Shown one piece after another: positions 41,581 to 53,640 of a stretch of DNA of 64,000 nt. Made by a program: the position numbers and the translations under genes. Location: positions 186,001 to 250,000 of the forward strand of contig JAJVDF010000460.1 in assembly GCA_022410635.1 (NCBI GenBank), read 5' to 3'. The notes under the pieces are model-generated. The model was given only the letters and a program-made list of their open reading frames with translations. It was not told where the DNA came from and made no database searches. Origin of the DNA: Tretioscincus oriximinensis (Eukaryota > Chordata > Lepidosauria > Squamata > Gymnophthalmidae). Every line of letters begins with the position of its first letter. Within the stretch, counting starts at the first letter, position 1.

Positions 41581-44500
41581 TTGTTACCCGGCATTATTAT
41601 TTTTCGTAGTCTTCAATACATTTTTTTCCAGTAGCCATGTGGTGTCTTCTTGTTTGTTGCCTGTACAGAGAAGGGAGTACATGGTTTGAGTAGGCCAGAT
41701 TGATAAGATAAAAGACAGTGTGCCAGGTTTCTCCCTAATGTTTCTAGATGCCAGCTAATGCTGATGAAAGCAAGGGTAAATAGAGCACTGCTAATCTCCA
41801 AAAATACATTCATCCATATGACACTCACACAAGATCCATATGAGATTATTAGGGCACTGAGAGACTGGTCTCAGGGTGCTGGGGCTGCACATCTGTACCC
41901 TCCTATTGCACCCCAAATGCGCTCCTATGGTTCAGGATGAACTCTGAGATAACCCTGGGATTACTCATACTACTGTAAGCACTCCTTACCTCTTCTTATC
42001 ATTAGCACTCCCTGTCCCCCCCCCCCCCATAACATTCATTCTTATTTAGGCCAGATCAGATATATATTTTTAATCCATCTACAATCCTGAAGAATTGGAC
42101 TGAATCAGGTAAAACATTTCCTGTTACTATGAACAGCCCTGGTACTTCCTGTGACCTTAACTGGCCCTAATACATCGGAAGGATGCTTTTAGATACCTGG
42201 AGCACAAGCAGTAGCAACCAACCAGGACAGATACCAAGGAGACTCATTAGCTATATGATAGCAAAGAATAGGAACATCTACATTTGGGAATTAAAACAAT
42301 AAAAGCCTAGTTGAAGCCAAACCAGTTCCCATCTTGGCCAATTGATACATGTGATCACTTGGATAGAGGAGGAAAGGGATTTTAACTGAGTTAGGAGGGG
42401 GTACTGGTTGGGAGTCCATATTCACCTAATCAGAAGCATACTTATAGGTCTGAGCTTGAGTTTAGTCTGTTCAGAGCAAGCTCCCTTGCCTGACGGTTTT
42501 CTGACTATCCATGCACAGTCCACATTTTCTAAGCAGAGTTCGCTTAGAAACCCATCAGCAGTGCAATTCAATGCAATTCACATTAAGTGCACTTTGGCAC
42601 TGATTTTGCTGTGAGCTCCAATGGGAACTTGGACTGAACAGCTAGAGGTTCGCTCCCTCAAGGTCTGTCTTTCCCAGAAGACAGCAGAAAACAGCAACAG
42701 GCATCCTTCATCCCTAGTGGGAACTCGGCCACAGAATGTTTTCCAGATATCGGGAAGCAGTTTTAACCAGAAAGGAAATGTCAGAATAAGGAACAATGGT
42801 GACATTTGGTGATATTTTCACTAGATAAACTCTTGTGTTTGTGATTGCTTTTCTCATTTCTTTCATTTTTAGGTGGCTAGATAGCTTCAGCAGTACACAT
42901 CACTTAGACAAGCAATCTGATATTCTTCAAACATTGTTAAAGGTCTTTATGAAGACAGATTGTAGAACATTTATTATTTTATGTACTGTATATTATGTGA
43001 TTTAAATTTAGGAAGTTGAGATTATAGAATGGCATGTTTTGCAACAACAGTAACTAGTGATCAGTTAGAAAGACGACAGGTTTAAAAGCGTGAAGTTTGC
43101 ATTGGAAAGACAGGTTTTTCTCCCTTAGTTACATGTTGAGATTTCTAACTATTTTGAATTAGTTCAGAAAGCTCCATATTTAAGGGACTGGTTTGCCCAT
43201 CTGGGGTCAGTGCAAAGGAATGGAACAGATTTTTAAAATAATTATTTATAAGATGTCTGCTTCCATAATTTCATTTCTTGAGTATCTGACAACATCAGGG
43301 ATCCTGTCCAAGTTTGCCATTCTGCTGGTCATCTGCAGTTTTCCCTTTATGGAAAAAAAATCTAGACATTCAGAAATTCTCCTTTCTGCAAAAAACAACT
43401 GCCTTCATTTGAAATGCATAAAGAAAATAGAAATGTTGTATAAGTGACTGGAGCACAAAAACAAGGAAAATCTTCATAAGGAAAGAGGACTTCTTTTGTC
43501 TTCCATTTCAGAGGTGGTGTATTTTTCTAATTCAATATCCACTTTTGACATTTGGACACAGATTTAAACACAGTAGTGGGAAAAACTGGGGTCCTCATTA
43601 TTAATTTGTTGTCCACTATGCTGAAAAACTATAATTTTGATACTGTATATAAAAAAAATGCACATGGTAGGTTACACCCCATGGGAACTGGATACAGCCC
43701 AGTGTTGAAGCAAGTTATTTGAAGTACCTGAGAGGATGGAGACCATTAGCAGAATAGAAGTTGCAGCTTGCAAGACTTGTGGCTCATGAAATAGGCCATT
43801 TTTGGTCTGACATGAAAAAGTTCCCTGTAAACCAGCCTTATTTGGCATTTCCTGGTCCATCTTCACTGAAGAAAAATCACCTACATGACAGCCAACCACC
43901 CTGAAGGCTCAGTCACATATCTATTTTAAGACTTCAGGCTGCTTTGGATCCCAAGGATCACATCATAAAATGTTCTTCTGCGTCGTCCCTGAACAATCCC
44001 CTCCCTTTTAGAGGGTACTTGCATTTGGATACTCAGACAATTTATGTGCACTAGTTCAGGTTTTTTTCCTCATGTGTGAACATGCAAGAGGACTATTGCT
44101 TTACTAGATGAACTTCTAGCTGTTTCAGAAGACCTCTATTTTTGTCCCTCTGTACCTCTACCACATCACTGCCTTTGACTTTCCCCTTGTTTTACACCCA
44201 CTCAGATAGGGATTATTGTGAGGCTTCAACAATGAATGAAGCCACCTTCCCAAATATCTCTGTGGGCTGGAGAGAGTGCAGAAGGAAGTAGTTTGGTAGA
44301 CACTGCAAAATTGCACTTATGCCATTGGACAGCTTTGCATGCAACTACCTGCAGGCACACATATATACAATAGCACAATATACTATCCTTACTTTGTCCC
44401 ATCAATTTCACAGACTGATGTCCCATCTTGGCTTGACCACCACCTCTTCTTTGAGCTCTCTATTTTGAGCTCCAGCTACATGCCAGGCAGTGTCTGCATT

Positions 44501-45559
44501 GACCAAGATCAGAACTGATGATATTATATATTCTGTTATTTCTTACCACTGACCAACAAAATTATAGTTTGTCCTATCCTAACCTAAACAGACTAACAGA
44601 TAGATATAGTGCAAAGTGTTGCTTTTAGCTGCATAATGATTTTTTGTATCGCTCTAGGCATATACTCATGGAGAGAAGCAGTCTGTATATTCAGCCAGCT
44701 TACTTCAGAGAATGCAAATGGAGTAACAAAGTTATTTCCATATATAAAATTTCAAACATTTTAAAGCTGCTTAGTTTTAAGCAAGCGAATGTAATTATTG
44801 CTTCCCAACCCAAACCAGTTAGCTTTTCACTCATTTTTTCAAAGAGTTTTTAAATTAAACCAATCTCCAAAAGAGACCATCCCTAGGGTTAAAACATCAC
44901 AGTGCATGAGATCAAGAAAGAACAATAATAGATTGTCACAGACTCTGTACTAAAGCTTTTTTTGAAGTAACTTTGCTTTTTTTTCTTCTATTTTTCATGA
45001 AGATTTTCCCAAATGCCTGAGCTTTTGCTCATTCTTCATCTGTTCTCCTATTTTCATGAAGAATCTGTTGGCTACAAAGGCCCTCATTCTGCCTGAGAAT
45101 GTCTGACGTTATAAATAGAAAGAAGCTGTTACTACATCTTGCATTACTACATTGTCTTTCTCCATGTTTGCTTTGAGCAGGCCAAGGCAGCTTTAACATT
45201 AGCCACTGAGGGCCTTTTTGCACATGCTATCATTTTTCCAAAAGAGACCAGGACAGATTGTCGTGGATCAAGCAACCTGCTCCATATTCGTTTAGGACGG
45301 GTTGCTAAAATGGAATGGAGCCACCTGCGTTCATAGGCATTCCTGGCCAGGAATGAAAATTATCAGCCTTCATAGTGTCCATTTTGACCATTTTCAAGCT
45401 GGGCATGCTTCCAGCATGCTTTGGAGTGCCACTGGTATGCCATTGCATACCAAACTGGAGGGAAGGCCACCTGCATGCTTCCATTGGGACCAGTTGTAGA
45501 CCGCAGTGTTGAGGTCTACAGCTGTACTGGATCTTGGTCAATGCCGACACTGCCTGGCA
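41581..45559. other. No gene recognised; repeat-poor
   Basis: About 4 kb without a confident repeat, apart from a poly-C run (42007-42027) and a MITE-like core, inverted, at about 42084 (AATCCTGAAGAATTGGACTG). No exon with domain features. Confidence 0.45.
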
Positions 45560-45850
45560 TTATTATTGTTGTTATTGTTCTTGTTGTTGTTNTTGTTNTT
45601 GTTCTTGTTGTTGTTCTTGTTGTCCTTGTTGTTCTTGTTGTTGTGGGTTGTTGTTGTTTGTTGTTGTTTGTTGTTGTTGTTTCCTTCAAGGTACAGAAGG
45701 ATGCAGAAAGGGAATAAGACCTATTGCCATTGCCATTGCCATTGCCACTGCCACTGCCATTGCCACTGCCACTGCCACTATTATTGTTGTTGTTGTTGTT
45801 TCCTTCAAGGTACAGAAGGATACAGAAAGGGGACAAGACCTCTATTTTTA
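45560..45850 (+). repeat. Compound microsatellite with a 113-bp tandem duplication
   Basis: A TTG/TTC-rich tract (45560-45690, two Ns at about 45592 and 45598), then a unique block GTTTCCTTCAAGGTACAGAA to AAGACCT (about 45678-45722). Next is (TGCCAT/TGCCAC)n (45724-45779), then TTGTTG again and a second copy of the same block (about 45797-45841). The long frames here are repeat translations. Confidence 0.85.
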
Positions 45851-46885
45851 AAGCTGTTCTGTCTTTTATCTTTTACATTTTATTGTTTTGACCTTTAAAT
45901 TACCAGAAGACAGATAGAATATAAATAAAATAAAAAGGGAAAGTTGTAAATTAACTTTATAGTTACTTTGTCTGGTATTTGTACTGTGTACTGGGAACTG
46001 CATTTTTTCTTCTCTGAATGCAACAGCATTTTTACGCATCCGTTTGTTTTCCTGCTCGAAATTGCCAAGCGGTTCACTGATCCATTCAAGAGACTTGCTG
46101 GTTGCCTTTCAATCTAGGCTACTGCAGAGGTGAGGCCAAAGCAGACCTGACCCTGGCTGACAATGAACCCCAGGAGCACTTTGTGCCATAATAAATAATG
46201 CAGGCAACTAGAAAGGAAAGGCATGAGATGTGGGAAATGTGATATCTCAGTTTGGAAGCCCAGGTGGACCAACTTGGCAGCCTCCGATAGAAATGGAATA
46301 AGTGTGAGAAATCACTCATCCTTAATAAAGACTAGTTTTATAGGCTGTGCTGGTTGTAAGAGAAGCAAGCAGCTCCAGCAAGCCACTGAAAACAAAATCT
46401 ACATTTTTTTTTCACTTCAGAGGATCCAGCAGTTGATTAAATACCTAAAGAAAGCACTTGGAAGTAAAAGGACCAAGCTTTCACTTTTGGGAATTCAGAG
46501 CTGGTCTCTTGTGAATTGGGTTCATCTTTCAGCCCAGGTCTCTAATGGATATACTAAACTACATCTCTGCCTCAACTATTTTTAGGGAAGAGTGTGAGAT
46601 GCTGAGGCATCTTTGTTCTCGTCAGAAATGAGGGGGAAAGGAATAAAAGGAGGTCTTTTGCAAGGTAATGGCATCTCTAGAACGTCTCTTCAACAAAAAT
46701 GGGTTGAGGCATAAGAGGAAAAATAAGTCCAGTGGTCAGAAATGTCAGTAATTGGACCTAGACTGGAACAGGAAAAGAAAGAAGGGGTTGCCTGTTCAGA
46801 AGTTGTTGTCTCTATAGGCCCTAATTGGGGTTTCATATGGATAAAACTTTAGATATAGCAAAAAGAATAAAGTTCTGTCCTCAAT
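45851..46885. other. No gene recognised
   Basis: Unique as far as visible; a 120-codon frame (46223-46585) has no family feature. Confidence 0.45.
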
Positions 46886-46890
46886 GAAGT

Positions 46891-46990
46891 GTTACTGTTG
46901 TTCAGTCATTCACTTGTGTCAACTCTTCATGGTCCCACTGACTGTTGTATAGCAGGCCCTTCTATTCTACATTGCATCTAGGGACATAGG
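46891..46990 (-). mobile_element. BovB/RTE-type 3' end fragment, minus
   Basis: GTTACTGTTGTTCAGTCATT, then CACTTGTGTCAACTCTTCAT and GGTCCCACTGAC follow the reversed 3' end of BovB-type RTE elements, which in many vertebrates reads as GTTCAGTCGTGTCCGACTCT, then TCGTGACCCCATGGAC. Diverged. Could be from a BovB-dependent SINE instead. Confidence 0.5.
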
Positions 46991-47072
46991 GCAAGCTGTG
47001 GAGTGCCCTGGGCCCTCAGCTGTTTGTAAATCAAAATGTTAAAAATTAAATTTTCAGGCTCTCAGAGTCCCC

Positions 47073-47300
47073 TTTGTTTATTTATTTATTTATTTACATT
47101 TTTATACCGCCCTATACCCGTAGGTCTCAGTGCGGTTAACAATAAAACCATCATTTTAACACATTAAAAACAGCCTTTTCTAAAAATGGGGATGAGACAG
47201 TAGTATTCTAGCCAAAGGCCAGGCCAAAGAGGTGCGTCTTTAAGCATTTTCTGAAAGTGCACAGAGATGGTGATTGACCTGGGTCCCCCAAGAGTCTAGA
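47073..47300 (-). mobile_element. L2-tailed repeat, minus
   Basis: TTTATTTATTTATTTATTTA, TACCGCCCTATACCCGTAGG, TCTCAGTGCGGTTAACAATA, AACACATTAAAAACAGCC, then CAAAGAGGTGCGTCTTTAAG and TTTCTGAAAG. This is the inverse of an L2-type 3' region with its upstream GGTCTT-A-CATTTTC block. About 230 bp. Confidence 0.65.
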
Positions 47301-48399
47301 TACACCACTGATTGCATCACAAAGTCTGCCCAAACTTGAGTCAGTTGTTATCTATCCACATCTCAGCAAACTATTAGAGTGCATCTACATGGCTGTCTTT
47401 TGTGGCACTGCATCTCTATGTAGCAACTGAGGTGTACTTACAGGGACATGGCACACCATCCATAAGCAAGAAGAAGCTGCTTTTTCTCCTTGTAGATTGG
47501 CCTACAACTGTAGATCATGGCCTCAATTGGCTGCTCTGCATCTCTTCTTATCATTGGCTCTCGGGCTCTCCCCCCACCCTCCCACCCCCTTGCCAACCCT
47601 GTGGTTTTAAAAGAAAATGATTTCCCTTGTAAAATTACATAAGTATAAACTGGAAAGGACACCGTGGCATCTTTCCTAGCACTACCACGATTGGATTCCT
47701 ACAATTACATTTCCCAAAGTGATGCTGTTATAGCATGAGATGAATGAAGTTCCCTCCCAAAGACTCCCACTTGGGACAGAATAACCATTGGTCAAAGATG
47801 ATAGGGATCTGGAATCTAACAGCGTCAGAAAGCTCCCTGCTTTCTCAACCCTACAGTAAGACAGCACAAGCCTTTATCTGTATCACAAAAGCACAAGGCA
47901 GGAGTTTCAATTGGCAACACGACTGTCTGAAAGTTCACAAGGTTAGGAGCACTTCTCACCCAGAGCACAAACTGTGAAGCACATTTGGAAATAATGTTTT
48001 TAATTAAAAGTAGCATTTTTGAAACTGTTGGCAGTGGCTATGGGGCATAAGTGAAGCAATCACTTCTGACAGTAGATGGTTGGGACCTGGATGCAGGAGA
48101 CCGCAAACCAGTTTCAATCCTGCTTTGCTAATCAAATCAAGAGCTTTCATTCTTAGCAGAGGGCCCCCAAAGTGGCACATGAGGCTTCAGCAAAGAGAAC
48201 TCATTATCACCTATAAAATAAATTGGGCTTGCCTGTGTCAGGAAAATGTTGTGGTGCTCCAATGTAGACCCCAAACATCGACACACTGTGGCAGCCTAAT
48301 GCACACCGAGCGCTTTATTCCAATGTGCTTCTTGAGGAGAGAAAAAGGAACACTGCTATTAATTGCCCTCATATAAACCAGAGTCTCCGTTGAGACGTG
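47301..48399. other. No gene recognised
   Basis: Unique; opposing frames at 47402-47662 have no domain. Confidence 0.45.
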
Positions 48400-48790
48400 A
48401 TTAGAAAAATCTGATTGCTAAACAACCCTCGGGGTTTACATCGTATGCAATATTAAGATAGCACTAGTTCCAGGCTGGAAAGCATAGTTGAAGGATCCTA
48501 AGTATGTCATTTTTTTTAATCTCATTGGCTTTTGTTTTGTTTTTGAATAAGACAGTGATGAGAGCTGACCACAAATGCTTTAATTAGAGAACCTGGGTAC
48601 TTTCTACACCCCAAACTTTGACCTTTGTGTGTACATCTTACTCTATTGTTCTTGTTTGATTGAGAGGTTTGTTTACAGCCCACATCCTTTCTTCCACCAG
48701 CATTTGACCCAAGAGCTTCTGCAATATTTAACAGGCTAAGTACCTGATAATGAGACCTTCCTGTCTGGCCACTTCCCTTTAGCATTTTAA
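48400..48790. promoter_or_regulatory. Candidate conserved noncoding element
   Basis: Repeat-free sequence with a dense mix of motif-like words: GACGTGATTAGAAAAATC, AATGCTTTAATTAGAGAACC (TAATTA-like), CTTTGACCTTTGTGTG (nuclear-receptor- and TCF-like), TTGTTTACAGCC (forkhead-like). No open frame with codon character. Inferred from texture only. Confidence 0.3.
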
Positions 48791-50720
48791 GTGGTGGAAC
48801 TTCTCCAAAGGTTGGGCGTTTTTTAGTAATAAGTATTTTGTAAATGCAAATCTACAGTACATCCCATTTTGCAGATTTTCAGAAGCACTGGCAATAGAGA
48901 GCCACTGCAGTGTAATGGTAAAGGTATATAGGAATCTTAGGGGTCATATCCCCATTTGACCCTACAAGCTCTTTGGTTGACCCTCATCTGTTCTCAATCA
49001 AGACAACATTACAGGATTGCTGTAAAAAAATGGAAAAAGTACATTAATTGTACAGTGTAAATAAATAATGTAGCCGTTTGCTGCTGATGAATGCCCAGTT
49101 CAAGTTAGGCTTGCTATTGATGTCCTACCCAGATCTTCTCCATCTTTCTGTTCATATTAATATAATTCTCCTTGAACTGCAGCTCCATTCACTCCTTGCC
49201 ACTGGCTAGATTGGTTGAGGATGATTGGAATGGAAGTTTAGGAACTATCTAAAAGTCCAAGTACTTCTAATGTAACCTAGCTATATGGAATTCAAGGTCC
49301 AGGGGCTTTTCACTGAAAGCCTCCACAAGAAGAGTAGGAGAAAGGATAAGGTCTGCTTGGAAGCCCCACTTTCATTTTATCAAAATGTGCTGCAAAACCA
49401 AACTCAGTCCTCCAGCCAGAGCTTCGCCCTTCAGAGACCCTCATGGTTCTCATCTGTGAAGTGCTGCTAGGACTAGTCAAATACTGATCAGGACAATAAT
49501 AACACTCAGATTTAGTACTGTACCTATTGAAGTGGCTCTTGTCTTGGTTCATCCCAACTAGAATATTTATAACAGTTGTTTCCCTATCTGACTGATTCCA
49601 GCTACATAGGTTTCCAAATAGAACTACAACTCCTATGCACCCTAATCAGTTTGCCCGATAGATCCGAAACATAGAAAAGGCTACGGCTTACCCAATCTTG
49701 TTCTAGTTGTCATTGGGCTCTGACCATTAGCCCTGTTGGGTGTACTGATATCAGTTGTGAGGCTCAGACCCATTCTGTACTGAGTCTTATTCTTCAGTAT
49801 GCTGGAATCTTCATCTACCATCTTCACATTGCTGCAGGTTATGGTAAGCCCCCATGCCAGGCTCTTTTATCACCATATAGCATGTACTAAGTACAAGGAG
49901 ATCAATAAATAAATGAAGAGATTACATTTGGCTGATACTATTTTGACACTGGATTGACACTACCTAGCCTTTTCTTTAGTAGATTTTTTCTGGGCATTTA
50001 CTGCTCTAAATCTGTAGTTCCAGCAATGTGATATCTGTTCTCTCCATAATTATGCAGCACCAACAAAACATTAACAAGTATAAGCTTATTTTGAAATGCT
50101 TGTGTTTATGCTCCTGGAACAAACTCCATTCGCTATGTGCTCTTAAATACAGCATTCAGCAGTGCACATAAATTAACTGCACTCTATTTACAGATTTCCC
50201 CACATAATTTACTGTGCATGTGTTTTACACATGCAGAATTCTATCATATGTCTTCCTGGGAGAATCTAGATATTCTTATCTGCAACCCTGTAGTTTTTTT
50301 TAAAGCATTATTACATTCTATGTTGTGTTATATCAGACACGATCTGCACTAATACAGCATAAGGACCTTTTGTATTGATCCTTGTATCAGAACAGGATCC
50401 CCTGTGGTCCTTTTCAAAGTCCCACCAAGTCCACTTATTAATGCGGATCAGAAAGGCCTGCCCAATTCTGGTATGCACTGCCCATTCAGGATGAAGCATG
50501 ATCCACATCATGGGACTCTTGATGTAGATTATTAACAATCTTGTTTTCAATGTTTACCAGCATATCAGAGTACTCTGATCTTGAATATGGAGGCACACAG
50601 ACTAATGGAGAACTTAGCTGAGGTCCTTTTAACACTCGAACTAAGCAATGGTACTGCCAATTAACAGGAATTGAGTATCCGCCCCATTAGGGTATGCACT
50701 CTACCTTACCCATTTGCCAG
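48791..50720. other. No gene recognised; possible very old SINE at 48897-49075
   Basis: 48897-49075 (GCCACTGCAGTGTAATGGTA to GTGTAAATAAATAATG) has the layout of an old tRNA-derived SINE but is heavily diverged. The rest is unique. Confidence 0.4.
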
Positions 50721-50724
50721 TCAA

Positions 50725-51170
50725 GCAAATAGGATGGATAAGGTGAATAAAGGGGGGAATCTTTATCACACAATACTAAGACCAGGAACACTCTTTGAAG
50801 CTGATGGACAGAGGAGTTAGAACAGAAAATGTATTTTTTTTCAACCTGAGGGTCACTGGTTCATGGAATTTATTTCCAGAAGAGGTGGTGGTAGCTAGCA
50901 GCCTGGATAGCTTTAAGGTAAGATTAGATAAATTCAGGGAAGCCAAGCATATCAATGGCTACTAAGGTGAATGTCTTGCTACTGCCTCTGGGATAGAGAC
51001 ATGGGCAATGTTCCTAAAATGACATTTGCAGAGAGTTGACAACAGGTGAAGGTTTTGCTTTCTTCTGCTTAAGACTGCCCTGGTGCAATTGGTGGTCACC
51101 ATGTTAGACAGAACGTTAGACTTGATGGTCTGTATCCTGATTCAGTGGAGCTTCTCTTATGTTCTTGTGT
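50725..51170 (+). mobile_element. CR1-like LINE 3' end
   Basis: GGATGGATAAGGTGAATAAA, ACACTCTTTGAAGCTGATGG, TTTTTTTCAACCTGAGGGTC, GGTGGTGGTAGCTAGCAGCC, TCTGTATCCTGATTCAGTGG, then CTTATGTTCTTGTG. Same layout as 9895. Frame broken throughout. Confidence 0.78.
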
Positions 51171-51655
51171 TAAGCATGTTTAAATCTAAAGACTGGAGTT
51201 CTGTCTTCTCCCTAGGCCAGAAGTAGAAATGTCCTTGGATACAAATGGTGGGGATTGATTTTCCTGCAACATGTGTTATGAAATAACCCATGAGTTTACT
51301 TGTTCTTTGGGAACCAAAAGCCTTACTATTTCCCATGGAATAGATGCAAGCAACACACCCAAAAATAATTACTATCACATGAACAAATCACATTGTAGCA
51401 TTTTGGGATGTGCCTTGTGCCTTTGGTTGCCACAGTGAATGTCCTCCTGCTGATGACGTTTAGAAGTACTGCTATTTTGCAGGAACAACAAGATAGCTTC
51501 CTCAAGTGATTATGCTGAGTACTAAAGAAGCAAATTTGAATTTGGGAAAAGCTGTCTTTAGAATCTGAGTTTGATAAGGGCTATAACTGATGTGCCTGCA
51601 AAATTAGTTGACCTCCCAAGGATCAAGTAAGCAGTGCCCTTTAAGAAGTAGGCTT
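51171..51655. other. No gene recognised
   Basis: Unique, nothing supported. Confidence 0.45.
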
Positions 51656-51990
51656 CCTTTTTTATTTTATTATAATGTCATTCAGACATTAAAATAAAGG
51701 CATCTAATTAGTTTTCTGAAGCACAGTATGGCCTACGGCACTTATAAAGTTCTTCGTTTTCATCAGTGTTCATTTTAAATAGTTTAATGCTCTCTCTGAT
51801 TGCCAAGTGCTAAAATATGAATCTTCACACTTCTGAGTCATCAGCCAAGCTGCAGCTTCAACTTCAGAGAACTTCCTGAGAGTAAAGTAAACTATGCCCA
51901 CAAAAGATTCGAGTCATACTTTCCGGGGCAATGCAGGCCCACCTCATGAAAACTAATTCAACCACTATTTGATATCACCTACAAATGGTT
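51656..51990. promoter_or_regulatory. Candidate conserved noncoding element
   Basis: Repeat-free; contains AAAGGCATCTAATTAGTTTT (CTAATTAG homeodomain palindrome), ATTATAATGTCATTCAGACATT, TTTTAAATAGTTTAATGC, TGAAAACTAATTCAACC. AT-rich but not simple-sequence. No coding potential. Motif texture only. Confidence 0.3.
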
Positions 51991-52899
51991 CAAAACTCAG
52001 AGACCTTCACTACACATTTCATTTTAAGAGTTCTTTTGTATTTGAAATTTCATTCATTGAAATTATATCTATTCTTTTTTTTATTATTATTCCAAACATA
52101 TGCCTGTCACTAACATGTCTGATGCGGTGAACTTCGTATTGCATGCATGGAACTGCCAGGGTTTTGCATGGAAGGAAAGGAAAGGAAAGAAATAAGAATT
52201 TTGTTAATATTTCTAAAAAAATTAAGAGAGGAGGGAGGGGGAAATTCATCTCCTATCAGCATTTCAGGCTGCAACTTTAAAACTTCCCTGAGCTTTGAGA
52301 TTGCACTGTTTCATTAGCCCATGCTGCATACTTCTGCTCTGAAACTCAGGAGAGCTTCAAGGTTGCATTCTAAACTCTCTGATGGATACGATCAAAGATT
52401 CCTTATCTTGGGGATTTAGGTGAAATTCATACATACATACCAATTATTCCACATCAATGCTGTGAATGTGTGCTTGGCTTTAATGCACCACTAATACAGA
52501 TTAGTGAACCTGCCTCATCCAAATCTACTAACCTATATTATTGGCAAGTACCTGCAAACCACTTCAGCTGCTCATCAGTGCAAATTGGCTCATAAAATCC
52601 ATTTGCCACCAAACCAAAGGAATCTAAACCCTCCCTACTCATTCAAGGTCAGAAGTATGTTGTTGTACAAGTAATTTCTAGATGGAAAAGATTATCTGTC
52701 TTTATACACCTGTCTGTGCCATTTATATTTTTCCAGCTGAAAGACTTTTATTACCCACAACTCTACTTTCCTTAAGGAACCAAGAGACAGCTTTCTTTCT
52801 GTGGCCTGGCTTGTGTCTCCTACGTCATCAACGAAGCCACCAATGAGCATTTAACATGCTTAGCTAATAAATGAAAGCAAAGCATATTAAGGTGGTTTT
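51991..52899. other. No gene recognised
   Basis: Unique apart from a purine-rich GGAAAGGAAAGGAAAGAAAT patch at about 52172. Confidence 0.45.
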
Positions 52900-53162
52900 C
52901 ACTACTGGAAGAGGCAATGGCAGCTAGCAGCCAGGATAGCTTCAAAATAAGGTTAGATCAGTTCATGGAAGACAGTCATATCAATGGCTATTAGGATGGG
53001 AAAACAGGAAGTATTCCTGAAATACCATTTGCAAGGTGTCAAGAACAGGTGAAATTTTTTCCTTCTTCTGCATGAGTCTGTTCCAATGTAACTGGTGGGC
53101 CACTGTGGGATGGAGTGCTGGACTAGCCTGATTCAGCAGGGCTCCTCTTATGTTCTTGAGTT
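52900..53162 (+). mobile_element. CR1-like LINE 3' end
   Basis: ACTACTGGAAGAGGCAATGG, CAGCTAGCAGCCAGGATAGC, GTTAGATCAGTTCATGGAAG, TGAAATACCATTTGCAAGG, TAACTGGTGGGCCACTGTGG, then CTCTTATGTTCTTGAG. 5' truncated. Confidence 0.75.
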
Positions 53163-53394
53163 ATTAAGACAGTTGGAAGCCACCTTGAAGGAGAAAATGA
53201 CTCAGACACACCACAGCCTTCTGCCAAGCAATGCCTGTATAAACACAGTAATGATCAGCAGTGTACTTCATAGTCACTTTGCAGTACATATGTGCAAAGT
53301 CAGCCAGTTAGATGATTAAAAATCTCAATGAGTGGGCCACATATTCATCCATTAATGGAATGCAGGTTGTACTAAAAACAGGAAACAACAATAA

Positions 53395-53640
53395 CAACAA
53401 CAATAATGATGATGATGATTGATGCTTATTTATAGCACCCCTTTCATCAGAGGGAGGCTCACATAGCTTTTGTTACTTTCTACACAACATACACTTTGTG
53501 TAGTAGGAGAAGCTGAGAGCATTCTGAAGAACTGTCACTAGACCAAGGTCATCCAGCTGGCTTCATGAAGGAGTATGGAACTGAACCAACAGACTGCCGA
53601 ATAAGAGTCCAGCATGCTAACCATTATACCAAACTGTGAT
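53395..53640 (-). mobile_element. SINE-1, minus, diverged
   Basis: CAACAATAATGATGATGATG tail, ACATAGCTTTTGTTACTTTC, AGAACTGTCACTAGACCAAG, GTCATCCAGCTGGCTTCATG, then a decayed head (CTAACCATTATACCAAACTG). The tail has drifted to an AAT/GAT repeat. Confidence 0.72.

Noticed and set aside
45421..45898. Several frames of more than 95 codons rich in Cys, Leu, Val, Thr or Gly
   Set aside because: They are translations of the TTG and TGCCAT/TGCCAC repeats.
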